Assembly (NCBI GenBank): GCA_018813065.1
Contig: JAHJCH010000343.1
Span: 1-37,090, forward strand
Origin: Myxococcota bacterium
GTDB lineage: Bacteria; Myxococcota_A; Bradymonadia; UBA7976; UBA1532
Length of the DNA: 37,090 bases
Direction of reading: 5' to 3'
Part shown: one piece after another, positions 1 to 7,477 of the stretch
How the letters are laid out: each line of letters starts with the position of its first letter
Position numbering within the stretch: the first letter of the stretch is position 1
Made by a program: the position numbers and the translations under genes
The notes under the pieces: generated by a model
Told to the model about the DNA's origin: nothing
The model's input: the letters and a program-made list of their open reading frames with translations, nothing else
Database searches by the model: none

Positions 1-611
1 CTGGGCGCTGAGGGGAAGCTGGGCAGCCCGCCCGGCGGCAGCTCGGGGAAGGGCGGCAGCGGCGCCTTGATCGGCCCCGCGCGCAGCGACGCGGGGGGCG
101 GTAAGGCCACCCGGCCCTGCTTGACCTCGATGTCCCCCGGCCCGTTGGGCACGACCACCGACCAGATGGCCTCGTTGAGCGTCAGCACGACCACCCCGCC
201 TTGCACGCGCTGGCCGTTGAAGATCATCCAGCCGGTCCCGGCGGTGAGCAGGCCGTGGGCGTTGGCCACCTCGGTCATGCGCACGGGCTTGCGGACCGTG
301 AAGGGATCGGCGGTGGCGTCGGGCTCCCAGCTGCCCCCGCTGACCCCCGCCTTGAGGCGCGCCACCTCGCGGGCGCAGGTCTGCGGCTCAAAGTTAAAGG
401 CCACCCGCGTAGGGCCGTCGCCCATCACGCTCTCCGCCGAGGCCGCCGTGAGGAAGACGGCCAGGCGCTCAGCCTCCAGGCGGCAGCGCCGATCGTCGTC
501 GCCGAGGAGGTAGAAGACGAGGACCGCCATCAAGAGGCCGATGATGGCCACCATGACCAGCACCTCGATGAGCGTCAGGCCGCGCGCCGCGCGCTGAATC
601 AGTCGCCGCAT
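1..611 (-). CDS. GspH-like pseudopilin, partial (3' end outside window)
   Basis: I translated this by hand because the frame runs off the left edge and is missing from the ORF track. The product starts MRRLIQRAARG and continues into the prepilin motif GLTLIEVLVMVAI. This is a short basic leader, Gly before the cleavage site, Glu at mature position 5 and a hydrophobic helix, all typical of type IV pilin/type II secretion pseudopilins. The rest (about 175 residues visible) has a small-subunit layout resembling GspH/FimT, with a proline-rich stretch near the window edge. It would be cleaved and methylated by PilD and assembled in the inner membrane into a pseudopilus. The ATG at 611 lies 17 bases after the stop of the upstream lipoprotein gene, so the two are probably cotranscribed. 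No other type II secretion gene is visible. The family call is fairly secure, the exact subunit is not. Confidence 0.75.
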   Translation of the reverse strand, partial: MRRLIQRAARGLTLIEVLVMVAIIGLLMAVLVFYLLGDDDRRCRLEAERLAVFLTAASAESVMGDGPTRVAFNFEPQTCAREVARLKAGVSGGSWEPDATADPFTVRKPVRMTEVANAHGLLTAGTGWMIFNGQRVQGGVVVLTLNEAIWSVVVPNGPGDIEVKQGRVALPPPASLRAGPIKAPLPPFPELPPGGLPSFPSAP

Positions 612-628
612 GGGGGAGGGCTCCAGGG

Positions 629-1189
629 TCAGAAGCTAAAGACGTTCTCGCCATCGACGCCCTGCCCCGCGATGCGGCAGTCTGCGTTGAGGTCAGGGCC
701 GGTGCATTTGTAGATGTTGAAGCTGTTTTGATCCTCGTCGGGGTGCTCGTGGACCGTCACCTCGCAGCCCGAGAGGCTCTCGACGTTGGTCTTAAAGGCC
801 AGCCAGCCCTCCAGGCCCAGCGGCGCCGTGCAGCTCTCCAGCGAATCTAAGCAAGGGCCGTCGGGCTCGCCTAGGCCCGGATCGACGGGGAAGGCGTCGG
901 CGCCGTTGCGCTGGGAGCCCTCCGCCGCCGACGCCGCGCCCGCGCCGCTGGGGCAGACCCAGGTGATGGCGTCGATCTCGCAGCCGGTGAAGGCGCCTAT
1001 CCCCAGCCCACCCGTGGTGTCTTGGATGGCGATCCAGGCCGGGTTCTCGACGGGGCCGCTGGCGCCCGCGTCGCCCGCGTCGCCGCCCGCGCCCGCCGCG
1101 CCGCCCCCATCTTGGTTAAAGGTCACAGGCTGGGAGCTGGTGCCCTCGCAGCCCCAAGAGATGAGCGTCAGGAGGATGAGATATCGCAT
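629..1189 (-). CDS. small secreted lipoprotein of unknown function
   Basis: The ORF track begins at a GTG at 1231, but the ATG at 1189 starts directly at a signal peptide, MRYLILLTLISWGC, ending in a plausible lipobox Cys, so I prefer it (186 residues). After the Cys comes a flexible Gly/Ala/Asp linker (GGGAAGAGGDAGDAG). A compact C-terminal domain follows with several cysteines (GCEI, WVCP, GCEV, YKCTG, DCRI) that probably form disulfides outside the cytoplasm. I do not recognise the domain. The gene is 17 bases upstream of the GspH-like pseudopilin gene on the same strand, which suggests one operon and possibly a surface or secretion-related role. That role is inferred from context only. 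Confidence 0.7.
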   Translation of the reverse strand: MRYLILLTLISWGCEGTSSQPVTFNQDGGGAAGAGGDAGDAGASGPVENPAWIAIQDTTGGLGIGAFTGCEIDAITWVCPSGAGAASAAEGSQRNGADAFPVDPGLGEPDGPCLDSLESCTAPLGLEGWLAFKTNVESLSGCEVTVHEHPDEDQNSFNIYKCTGPDLNADCRIAGQGVDGENVFSF

Positions 1190-1260
1190 AGCCGCGCAGC
1201 TTAACCGGAATCGGTGAGGGTGAAAAGCCACGCCCCGTCACGCGCGGTAAGGCCTGCGGT

Positions 1261-1308
1261 GAGGCGCCCGGCGAGGCGCCCGGCGAGGCGCCCGGCGAGG
1301 CGCCCGCA
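1261..1308. repeat. 12-bp tandem repeat, four units
   Basis: GAGGCGCCCGGC is repeated three times exactly, followed by a fourth copy that ends differently (GAGGCGCCCGCA). It lies in the 156-bp divergent gap between the lipoprotein and the ParB-like gene. Each unit contains the palindrome GGCGCC. A TTGACA hexamer follows directly at 1309-1314 but has no convincing -10 downstream. The repeat may be a copy-number-variable spacer or a protein-binding array; nothing in the sequence decides this. Confidence 0.85.
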
Positions 1309-1345
1309 TTGACAATCGAGGCGGGAAGGGGCGAGCATCGCCGCC

Positions 1346-2317
1346 ATGAGCCCATCCCTCTTTCAAACGCTCTTGAGGTCCGGGCCTCAGCGGGTCCGCG
1401 GTCACGTCTCGGCGCGGCTGGAGCCCCACCTTAGAGCCAAGCCTTGGCTTGAGCGCGCCCTCAAGCGCCTGCCTCCCTCCGTCGTCTCGGCGCTGCGCGA
1501 GGCCCTGGGCGTCGAGGCGCAGCTGGTGGAGCTGCGCCTTAACCTCGCTGAGCTGCAACGCGAGAAGCGCGCCCTCGGTGATCGCCTCGCCGCCCTCGAT
1601 GTCGCCCGCGCTGATCTGGATAAGGCGCTGATGGCGCTGCGAGAGGCTCAGCTTAATCATCGCGCGCGCGAGGCGGGCTTGGACGCGCGCGCCGCCACCC
1701 TTGATGCTTATGCTCAGCGCCTCGCCCGAGAGGCCGAGGCGCAGGAGCGGCTGGTCCCCACACGCGATATCCTCAACGCCCTGCCGCCCCGCCCCCGCGC
1801 CGCCTTGGGGATGGCCGCCTTGGTGGCCCATATGCGCCGCTTCGGGCAGCTGACCCCCCTGGTGGTGCGCGCCCGCGAGGATGGCCGCTTTGATCTGCTC
1901 AGCGGTCGCCGCCGCTTAGAGGCCCTTAAGCGCAATCACGCCACACACGCCCGCGTCCGCGTCGTTGATCTCAGCGATGAGGCCGCCGCCGCGCTCTATC
2001 TCGCCGAGAACTACTTGACCCTGGGCGTCAGCCCCCAGGCCCTTAAGCGCGATGCGGATCACCTCCAAGGCGCGGCGGGGCTTGATCCCGATGCGCTGAA
2101 TCTGACCCTGGAGCAGCAGGCCGAGGCCGTGGACACGCTGCCCTTGGAGGCGCTGGTGGAGGAGGCCCGCTATCACCTGGCCGAGGGGGCCTCGTGGCTG
2201 CTGTCCTTGCACAAGCACTGGACCACGCTCAGCCCCGAGGAGCGCGCCCGCTTGGAGGGCCTCGTCGCCTATCTGACGAGGCTCAACGCTTACCTCAAGA
2301 GTCAACACTGCGCTTGA
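1346..2317 (+). CDS. ParB-like nuclease/CTPase-fold domain protein with N-terminal coiled coil
   Basis: This 323-residue protein has three visible parts. Residues about 60-135 are a long, charged helix rich in Leu, Arg and Glu, likely a coiled coil. Residues about 138-230 resemble the ParB/Srx N-terminal domain: an opening VPTRDIL, then LTPLVV, then LLSGRRRLEAL, which corresponds to the ParB 'GERR' box, and AENYL in the place of the ParB 'ENLQR' box. The C-terminal third is helical and unassigned. A clear HTH and the typical ParB dimerisation tail were not recognised, so this is probably not the chromosomal ParB. No ParA gene adjoins it. The ATG at 1346 follows a purine-rich GGAAGGGGCGAG stretch. 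The gene precedes epmA by 25 bases and may lead that operon. The function is unknown; DNA binding or CTP-dependent clamping is inference from the fold. Confidence 0.7.
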   Translation: MSPSLFQTLLRSGPQRVRGHVSARLEPHLRAKPWLERALKRLPPSVVSALREALGVEAQLVELRLNLAELQREKRALGDRLAALDVARADLDKALMALREAQLNHRAREAGLDARAATLDAYAQRLAREAEAQERLVPTRDILNALPPRPRAALGMAALVAHMRRFGQLTPLVVRAREDGRFDLLSGRRRLEALKRNHATHARVRVVDLSDEAAAALYLAENYLTLGVSPQALKRDADHLQGAAGLDPDALNLTLEQQAEAVDTLPLEALVEEARYHLAEGASWLLSLHKHWTTLSPEERARLEGLVAYLTRLNAYLKSQHCA

Positions 2318-2342
2318 AGATCAACGCCGAACCCAAAGGTCA

Positions 2343-3305
2343 ATGTGGATGAACCTCCGCGCCCTCACCCTCCGCGCGCGCTTGCGCCAGGCAACCCGCG
2401 CCTTCTTCGACGCGCGCGGCTTTTTGGAGATCGATGCCCCCGTCCTCGTCGCCGCCCCCGGCCTAGAGCCACACCTTGATGCCTTTGAGGTGGACTGCGC
2501 CGAGGGGCGCCGCTACCTGCACACCAGCCCTGAGTACGCCCTTAAGCGGCTCCTCGGCGCGGGCCTGGATCGCCTCTATAGCCTCGGCCCCTGCTTCCGC
2601 GATGAGCCGCCCTCGCGCACACACAGCCCCGAGTTCACCCTGCTGGAGTGGTATGAGGTGGGCCTTGATCTGTGGGGCCTGATGGATCAAACCGAGGCGC
2701 TGATCCGCGCGCTGGCCGCCCAGCTGGGGGCCGATCTGGCGGTGCGCCTGGACGCGCCCTTTGAGCGGCTGAGCGTCCGCGCGGCCTTTGAGCAGTACGC
2801 GGGCGTCGATCCTTGGGCGCATCCCAGCGCCGAGGGCCTGCGCGACGCCGCCCGCGCGGCGGGGCTGGTGGTTCACACCCACAGCGAGGATTGGGATGAT
2901 GTTTTTTTTCAGATCCACCTCAACGCGGTTGAGCCTCACCTGGGCGCGGACCGGCCCACCTTTCTCTGGGGTTGGCCCGCCAGTCAGGCGGCGCTGGCGC
3001 GCCTCGATCCCCAAGACCCCACCACGGCCCTGCGCTTTGAGCTGTTCCTCGGCGGCTTGGAGATCGCCAACGCCTTCGATGAGCTGATCGATCCCGTTGA
3101 GCAGCGCGCCCGCTTTGAGGCCGATCAGGCCACACGCCGCGCGGCGGGGCGGCCCGTCTATCCCATCGATGAGGCGCTGCTGGCGGCTTTGGCGCGGATG
3201 AAGCCCACCTCGGGGATCGCCGTGGGCTTTGATCGGCTGGTGATGGCCCTGTGCGGGCTTGAGGACATCATGGACACGCGCGTGAGCGGGGATGGGGCGG
3301 CATGA
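2343..3305 (+). CDS. epmA: EF-P--(R)-beta-lysine ligase (EpmA/GenX/PoxA)
   Basis: This is a 320-residue class II lysyl-tRNA synthetase paralogue without the N-terminal anticodon-binding domain, which matches the length and layout of EpmA. Visible motifs are FFDARGFLEIDAPVL (motif 1 region), FRDEPPSRTHSPEFTLLEWY (motif 2 and the following strand) and GIAVGFDRLVMALCG (motif 3, ATP binding). EpmA attaches beta-lysine to a conserved lysine of elongation factor P in the cytoplasm, helping ribosomes through polyproline stretches. Proline-rich proteins are common in this window, which fits, but that is inference. Neither efp nor epmB is in the window. The stop codon overlaps the birA start (ATGA), so translation is probably coupled. 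An ATG six bases downstream (2349) is better spaced from AAAGG and is an alternative start. Confidence 0.9.
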   Translation: MWMNLRALTLRARLRQATRAFFDARGFLEIDAPVLVAAPGLEPHLDAFEVDCAEGRRYLHTSPEYALKRLLGAGLDRLYSLGPCFRDEPPSRTHSPEFTLLEWYEVGLDLWGLMDQTEALIRALAAQLGADLAVRLDAPFERLSVRAAFEQYAGVDPWAHPSAEGLRDAARAAGLVVHTHSEDWDDVFFQIHLNAVEPHLGADRPTFLWGWPASQAALARLDPQDPTTALRFELFLGGLEIANAFDELIDPVEQRARFEADQATRRAAGRPVYPIDEALLAALARMKPTSGIAVGFDRLVMALCGLEDIMDTRVSGDGAA

Positions 3306-4018
3306 AGACGCGCTGGGTCTCGCGCTGTGAGAGCACCAATGATCTGGCCCTGAGCTTGGCCGATGATCCCGATCTCGTGGGGGTCGGCGCCGATGAGCAG
3401 ACCGCTGGGCGAGGTCGCTTGGGGCGCGTCTGGCGCTCGCCGCCGGGATGCGGGCTTTACTTCAGCGCCATCCTGCGCCCCGAGTTCTCTCCCCAGCTCG
3501 GCGCCGCCGCGCCCCTGATGGCCGCCGTGGCCGCCGCCGAGGTCTGTGAGGGCTTGGGGGTGGTGCCACGCCTAAAGTGGCCCAATGATCTCCTCCTGGG
3601 GACGCGTAAGCTCGGCGGGGTGCTGTGTCAGGCGCAGCTCGATGGCGCATCGTGGCGCGTGGTCATCGGCCTGGGCCTTAACCTGCGCGCGCCCCAAGGG
3701 GGCTTCCCCGAGGCGCTCCACGCCGTGGCCCTCGACGCAATGCTCGGCGCGCCCCCGCCCGCCCCCGTCGTCGCCGCGCGCTGGCTTGAGGCCCTCTTCG
3801 CTTGGTCGGCGCGGGTCCGTGATGAGGGCCTCCCGCCGGTCTTGGCGGCGTGGCGGCGGCGCGGTCCGCCCCTTGGCAGCCCCCTCCGCCGCGAGGGCCG
3901 CGAGGGCCTCTTCGGTGGCCTCTCCGCCACCGGTGGCCTCTTGCTGGAGACGCTTATTGGCGTGGAGGAGATCCACGCGGGGGATGTTGAGCTTGTCTCT
4001 TGGGGCGCCAAGGAATAA
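3302..4018 (+). CDS. birA: biotin--[acetyl-CoA-carboxylase] ligase, monofunctional
   Basis: The 238-residue protein begins at the catalytic domain with no N-terminal winged helix, so it is a group I biotin protein ligase that cannot repress transcription like E. coli BirA. Diagnostic motifs are CESTNDLAL near the N-terminus, the biotinyl-AMP loop TAGRGRLGRVW, GLYFSAIL, KWPNDLLL and KLGGVLCQ. A small SH3-like C-terminal domain follows. The enzyme activates biotin with ATP and transfers it to the carrier lysine of acetyl-CoA carboxylase and other biotin enzymes. It overlaps epmA by four bases. Both are protein lysine-modifying enzymes, although pairing them is probably only an operon convenience. 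Confidence 0.93.
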   Translation: MKTRWVSRCESTNDLALSLADDPDLVGVGADEQTAGRGRLGRVWRSPPGCGLYFSAILRPEFSPQLGAAAPLMAAVAAAEVCEGLGVVPRLKWPNDLLLGTRKLGGVLCQAQLDGASWRVVIGLGLNLRAPQGGFPEALHAVALDAMLGAPPPAPVVAARWLEALFAWSARVRDEGLPPVLAAWRRRGPPLGSPLRREGREGLFGGLSATGGLLLETLIGVEEIHAGDVELVSWGAKE

Positions 4019-4045
4019 CCCGCGCGAGCTGACGTTGAGCGGCGA

Positions 4046-4074
4046 TTGACACACGGCCCCTGGGGCGTTATCAC
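4046..4074 (+). promoter_or_regulatory. candidate sigma-70 promoter for the HEAT-repeat gene
   Basis: A perfect TTGACA is followed after exactly 17 bases by TATCAC. It lies in the gap after birA and about 90 bases before the ATG at 4167. It is the best -35/-10 match I noticed in the first 10 kb. No transcription evidence is available. Confidence 0.45.
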
Positions 4075-4166
4075 GGTGGCCGTTCATTTTAACTGTTTGA
4101 CTTCCCTTGCTTTATCACACCCATGAGGCCCAACGCCTCAGCGGTGAAGGCACCCAAGGAGCGCAT

Positions 4167-5528
4167 ATGCGTACACTCCTCCTCCTCGCCCTGGCGTTCT
4201 TCGCGGGCGCGGCCCTCGCTCAAGATAAGCCCACGCCGGTCAAGGCCGAGGTCAAGGCCCCCGAGGTCAAGGCCCCCGAGGTCAAGGCCCCCGAGGTCAA
4301 GGCCCCCGAGGTCAAGGCCCCCGAGGTCAAGGCGCCCGCCACGCCCGAGATCAAGGCGCCCGTGAAGGACGCCAAGGCGCCCGCGCAGGACGGCAAGGCC
4401 AAGAAGGTGAAGAAGGGGCAGGCCTCAATCAAGGTGAGCGGCGAGGTCGAGCCGATCGCCATCAAGCGTGAGGTCAAGAAGGGCCTCAAGCCCCTCATCG
4501 ACACGCTGGCGCGCTATATCCTCGATGATGAGCTGGATCGCACCGAGATGCGTAAGGCCAAGAACGGCGTCGCCTTCCTTCACCTCGCCGCCACGCACAA
4601 GGATCCCAATGTCGTCATCGCCGCGCTTCAGGGCATGAGCCGCACTTGGCAGCGCACCAGCCGGGGTAAGAGCCAGCGCCCCGTCATTGACGCCGACTTT
4701 GAAAAAGTCGTCCTCGGTCGCCTTCAGTCCAAGATCCCCCAGGTCCGCGAGGCCGCCTTCGCCGCCGTTCGCCTGCTCCTCGGTGGCGATATCCCCAACG
4801 CCAACGCCCTCAAGCTCGTCCTGAGCTTGGTCAACAAGGGCGCCACACCCGCCGATCGCGTCGCCGCCATCGCCGCGCTCTATAACATCAAGGATTATCA
4901 GCTGCCCAAGCCCCGCCCCGGTGACGTCAAGGTCAACGTCGTCAGCGCCGTGCTGGGCGCTTTAGAGGCCAAGGAGATCCCCATCGTCGCCAACGCCCTC
5001 CACAGCCTCAGCCGCGTCGCCTATAAGGAGATGCCCAAGGCGAATAAGCTGTTGGCGGCCCTGGCGCTGCTGGAGAAGCACCCCGAGGCGAGCCTTAAGG
5101 GCGCGGCGATGGTCCTCGCCGCCCAGCTGACCAAGGATAAGAAGGGCTATGTCGCCAAGCTGCTGCCGATGCTGAAGGAGAAGGAGGCGTATCTGCGCGC
5201 CGTGGCCGTCAGCGGCCTGGGCGCCTTGGGCGACGCCAAGGCGCTCCACGCCCTGATCCCCCTCCTGGATGATGGCGGTAAGAACTTCACCGAGGTGCGC
5301 TATCAGGGCCTCAGCGGCCGCGCGGAGAAGATCATCCTGCGCACGCCCGGCGGTCGTCAGATCAATGAGGGGGTGCTCTTTGCGATGCAGCGGCTCACCG
5401 AGGGGACCGCCAAGCCCTTTACCTTCGAGAGCCTTGGGGGTAAAGGGCGCGCCGCCCGCCGCGATAAGGCCATCGCCGATGCCAAGGCCTGGTACACCCT
5501 CAATAAGGCCACCCTCCCCAAGCCCTGA
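4167..5528 (+). CDS. secreted HEAT-repeat protein with EVKAP linker
   Basis: The ORF track starts at 4107, but the ATG at 4167 has AAGGAG seven bases upstream and opens a clean signal peptide, MRTLLLLALAFFAGAALA followed by Q, so I use it (453 residues). After the signal comes a Lys/Pro/Ala/Glu-rich linker with six near-identical EVKAP units, probably an extended rod across the periplasm. The main body is alpha-helical and made of repeated helix pairs with HEAT/armadillo-like spacing: ALQGMSR, EAAFAAVRLLL, VAAIAALYNI, ANALHSLSR, LKGAAMVLAAQL and LRAVAVSGLGALGD. Such scaffolds bind proteins, and no catalytic residues are evident. It converges with the DGGAK lipoprotein gene, only 19 bases apart. 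The exact function is unknown. Confidence 0.8.
   Translation: MRTLLLLALAFFAGAALAQDKPTPVKAEVKAPEVKAPEVKAPEVKAPEVKAPEVKAPATPEIKAPVKDAKAPAQDGKAKKVKKGQASIKVSGEVEPIAIKREVKKGLKPLIDTLARYILDDELDRTEMRKAKNGVAFLHLAATHKDPNVVIAALQGMSRTWQRTSRGKSQRPVIDADFEKVVLGRLQSKIPQVREAAFAAVRLLLGGDIPNANALKLVLSLVNKGATPADRVAAIAALYNIKDYQLPKPRPGDVKVNVVSAVLGALEAKEIPIVANALHSLSRVAYKEMPKANKLLAALALLEKHPEASLKGAAMVLAAQLTKDKKGYVAKLLPMLKEKEAYLRAVAVSGLGALGDAKALHALIPLLDDGGKNFTEVRYQGLSGRAEKIILRTPGGRQINEGVLFAMQRLTEGTAKPFTFESLGGKGRAARRDKAIADAKAWYTLNKATLPKP
4248..4337 (+). repeat. 15-bp coding tandem repeat, six units (EVKAP)
   Basis: Six 15-bp units, GAGGTCAAGGCCCCC with one variant third base in the last copy, encode EVKAP repeats in the linker of the HEAT-repeat protein. 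The near identity at nucleotide level indicates recent expansion by slippage or unequal recombination. The unit length is a multiple of three, so copy-number change would alter linker length without breaking the frame. Confidence 0.9.
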
Positions 5529-5547
5529 AGCCCCGCCGCTTAAGCCC

Positions 5548-6333
5548 TCACTGCATCTGTAAACGGTAGGTGTAGCTGACAACCCCGACGCCCCCCGACG
5601 GCGGGGGGAAGACCCACGCCGTGGAGCGCGCGACGATGCAACGCCCCACCGACTTGTCCTTGAGGGTGTCCGTCTTGACCCGCGCCGTGGTGGGCCGCCC
5701 GTCCGCGCCCAAGGTCCACTGCATGACGATCTTGCCGCCAATGCTGGGGTCCTTGGCGGCGACGGCGCCATAGCATGACTCGACCTCCGACCAATGGGCC
5801 TTGATCGTCTTCATCACAGAGCCGCCGCGGGTGTGCTTGACGGCTTCGGGCTTGGCGGCTTCGGGCTTGGTGGCCTCGCGCTTGGCGGCCGTGCGCTTGC
5901 GTTGTTTGGCGGGCTTGGCGGGCTTGGCAGGCGCGGCGGGCGCCTCGACCTGTATCGCCCCCATGACGATCTTGATCTCTCCTGCGCCGCCGTCAGTGGG
6001 CTTGGCGCCGCCGTCGGTGGGCTTGGCGCCGCCGTCGGTGGGCTTGGCGCCGCCGTCAACCGGCTTTGCGCCGCCGTCAGTGGCTTTGGCGCCGCCGTCG
6101 GTGGCTTTGGCGCCGCCGTCGGTGGCTTTGGCGCCGCCGTCAGTGGCTTTGGCGCCGCCGTCGGTGGCTTTGGCGCCGCCGTCAACCGGCTTGGCGCCGC
6201 CATCGGGCGCGCCCTGATCCTGCTCCACGGCCTTGACACCCCGCGCGGCGTCCACCGCCGCGCTGGAGGTGAACTCGCTGCAGCTGATGAGGATCAAGGG
6301 GAGGGTGGTTAAGGCCCCCAACACGCGCGCCAT
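5548..6333 (-). CDS. lipoprotein with DGGAK heptad repeats and AgmX/PglI-type C-terminal domain
   Basis: The ATG at 6333 is preferred over the GTG at 6339 because GGGAG lies five bases upstream. The product (261 residues) starts with a lipoprotein signal, MARVLGALTTLPLILISC. Next is a linker of about eleven heptads of the TDGGAKA/TDGGAKP type, then a basic Lys/Pro/Ala stretch. The last 95 residues match the AgmX/PglI C-terminal (myxo_SS_tail) pattern: VESCYGAV, GGKIVMQWTLGADGRP, then KSVGRCIVARSTAWVFPPP and SYTYRLQM, with two conserved Cys. This domain family is found on gliding and adventurous-motility proteins and many uncharacterised proteins of Myxococcota. The start overlaps the stop of the upstream TPR gene (stop 6336), so the two are cotranscribed. 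It probably acts in the envelope, its partner is unknown. Confidence 0.8.
   Translation of the reverse strand: MARVLGALTTLPLILISCSEFTSSAAVDAARGVKAVEQDQGAPDGGAKPVDGGAKATDGGAKATDGGAKATDGGAKATDGGAKATDGGAKPVDGGAKPTDGGAKPTDGGAKPTDGGAGEIKIVMGAIQVEAPAAPAKPAKPAKQRKRTAAKREATKPEAAKPEAVKHTRGGSVMKTIKAHWSEVESCYGAVAAKDPSIGGKIVMQWTLGADGRPTTARVKTDTLKDKSVGRCIVARSTAWVFPPPSGGVGVVSYTYRLQMQ
5983..6206 (-). repeat. 21-bp coding tandem repeat, about eleven units (DGGAK heptads)
   Basis: Read on the plus strand, GCGCCGCCGTC(A/G)GTGG(G/C)TT(G/T)G-like 21-bp units repeat head to tail, with two units varied to GTCAACCGGCTT. They encode [TVP]DGGAK[AP] heptads. Sequence homogeneity points to recent expansion. There are no unique spacers, so this is not a CRISPR array. 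Confidence 0.88.
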
Positions 6334-6335
6334 GG

Positions 6336-7460
6336 TCACTCCCAGATCGCCGACGCTCGGAGCTGAGCGTGGCGTGTGTAAAAGTCGATGATCGACGGTA
6401 AGAGCGGATCACCCCTCGATGGCGCGGCGTTGATCTCGTCGATCACCTCAGCCACGTTGGGGTTGATGAAGGCAGGGCCGACCTTGAGCGCCCCCAGGCC
6501 CGTCTCGTCCTCTTCGTCGAGCACCAGCCGTGAGAAGCTGGCGACCCGATACCACCACACCGCGCTCTTGCCCAAGTAGCCCACCACGTCGGGCCCCTCC
6601 TTGGTGGGCTCGCCGTTGAGGTTGGAGAAGCTGAGGGCGAAGTGGACATGGGGCGTCTTGGCCTCTCGCAGCGCGCGGCTGGCGGCCTTGGACGCCTTGA
6701 GGTCTTCAAGCACCGCGCTGATCAGCAGGGTCCGTAGCCCCGCCGCAGGATCAGGGTTGAGGGGCAGCCCCAGCCAGTCCGCCATGATCTCCGCCAGCGG
6801 GCCATGGTGCGGCCCCTCTCCCGCGACGGCCTCAAAGCGCCAGCCCAGCGCCTTGATGACCAGATTCAGGCGCTGGAGGCTGAAGCTGATGTGCGCGGGG
6901 GTGAATAAGAGGTAGTCCTCATCGCCGCCCTCGGCGCCGCCCAGGGTGCCCAGCAGGACCGTCTGGGCGAAGAGGTAGTGGTAGGCCCGCGCGGTGGTGA
7001 GGCTCTCGTGCTCAAAGAACTCGCGGTAGCGCGGCAGCGCGTCGAGCAGCACCTCGGCCTGAGGCTCGGTCAGGCCACTGAGGCAGGCCTCAACCTCGTC
7101 GTAGCGCCGCAGGCCCAAGAGCATCCGCGCGATGTTGAGCACGACCTGCGGATCGCTCTCATCGACACGCCGATAGTCCTCGATGGCCTCCTCATGGCGA
7201 CGCAGCCGCCCCTTGACGAAGGCGCGCCACTCAAAGAACTCGCGCTCCGGCGCCCGCAGCACGGCCTCATCAAGCAGGCTCAAGGCCTCCTCGTAGTCGC
7301 CTTGGTTGGCCTCGATGCGCCCCAACGCAAAGAAAGGCTCAGGGAAGCTGGGGGCCAGCTCGCAGGCCCGCTGATAAGCCTCGGCGGCCTCATCGAGCTG
7401 ATCCATCAGCTCAAACTGCTTGCCGCGCTCAAAGTGGCGCCGCGCCAGCTTCTCCTTCAT
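6336..7460 (-). CDS. TPR-repeat protein with uncharacterised C-terminal domain
   Basis: The first 150 residues contain tetratricopeptide repeats with the usual small/aromatic positions: HFERGKQFELMDQLDEAAEAYQ-type, then FFALGRIEANQGDYEEALSLLDEA, and EEAIEDYRRV. The remaining 220 residues form an alpha/beta domain I do not recognise; it includes LLISAVLEDLK and HVHFALSFSNL, and has no signal peptide. The protein is probably cytoplasmic or membrane-peripheral and involved in protein-protein contacts. Start choice is open: a GTG at 7475 lies two bases after the stop of the upstream gene, while the ATG at 7460 gives a natural TPR N-terminus (MKEKLARRHF). It overlaps the downstream lipoprotein gene and follows the NodB-like gene with almost no gap, so the three form an operon. 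Confidence 0.78.
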   Translation of the reverse strand: MKEKLARRHFERGKQFELMDQLDEAAEAYQRACELAPSFPEPFFALGRIEANQGDYEEALSLLDEAVLRAPEREFFEWRAFVKGRLRRHEEAIEDYRRVDESDPQVVLNIARMLLGLRRYDEVEACLSGLTEPQAEVLLDALPRYREFFEHESLTTARAYHYLFAQTVLLGTLGGAEGGDEDYLLFTPAHISFSLQRLNLVIKALGWRFEAVAGEGPHHGPLAEIMADWLGLPLNPDPAAGLRTLLISAVLEDLKASKAASRALREAKTPHVHFALSFSNLNGEPTKEGPDVVGYLGKSAVWWYRVASFSRLVLDEEDETGLGALKVGPAFINPNVAEVIDEINAAPSRGDPLLPSIIDFYTRHAQLRASAIWE

Positions 7461-7477
7461 GGACTGCAATGCCACCT

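Noticed and set aside
5983-6206. Possible CRISPR array
   Set aside because: Units are contiguous 21-bp coding repeats with no unique spacers and no cas genes nearby.
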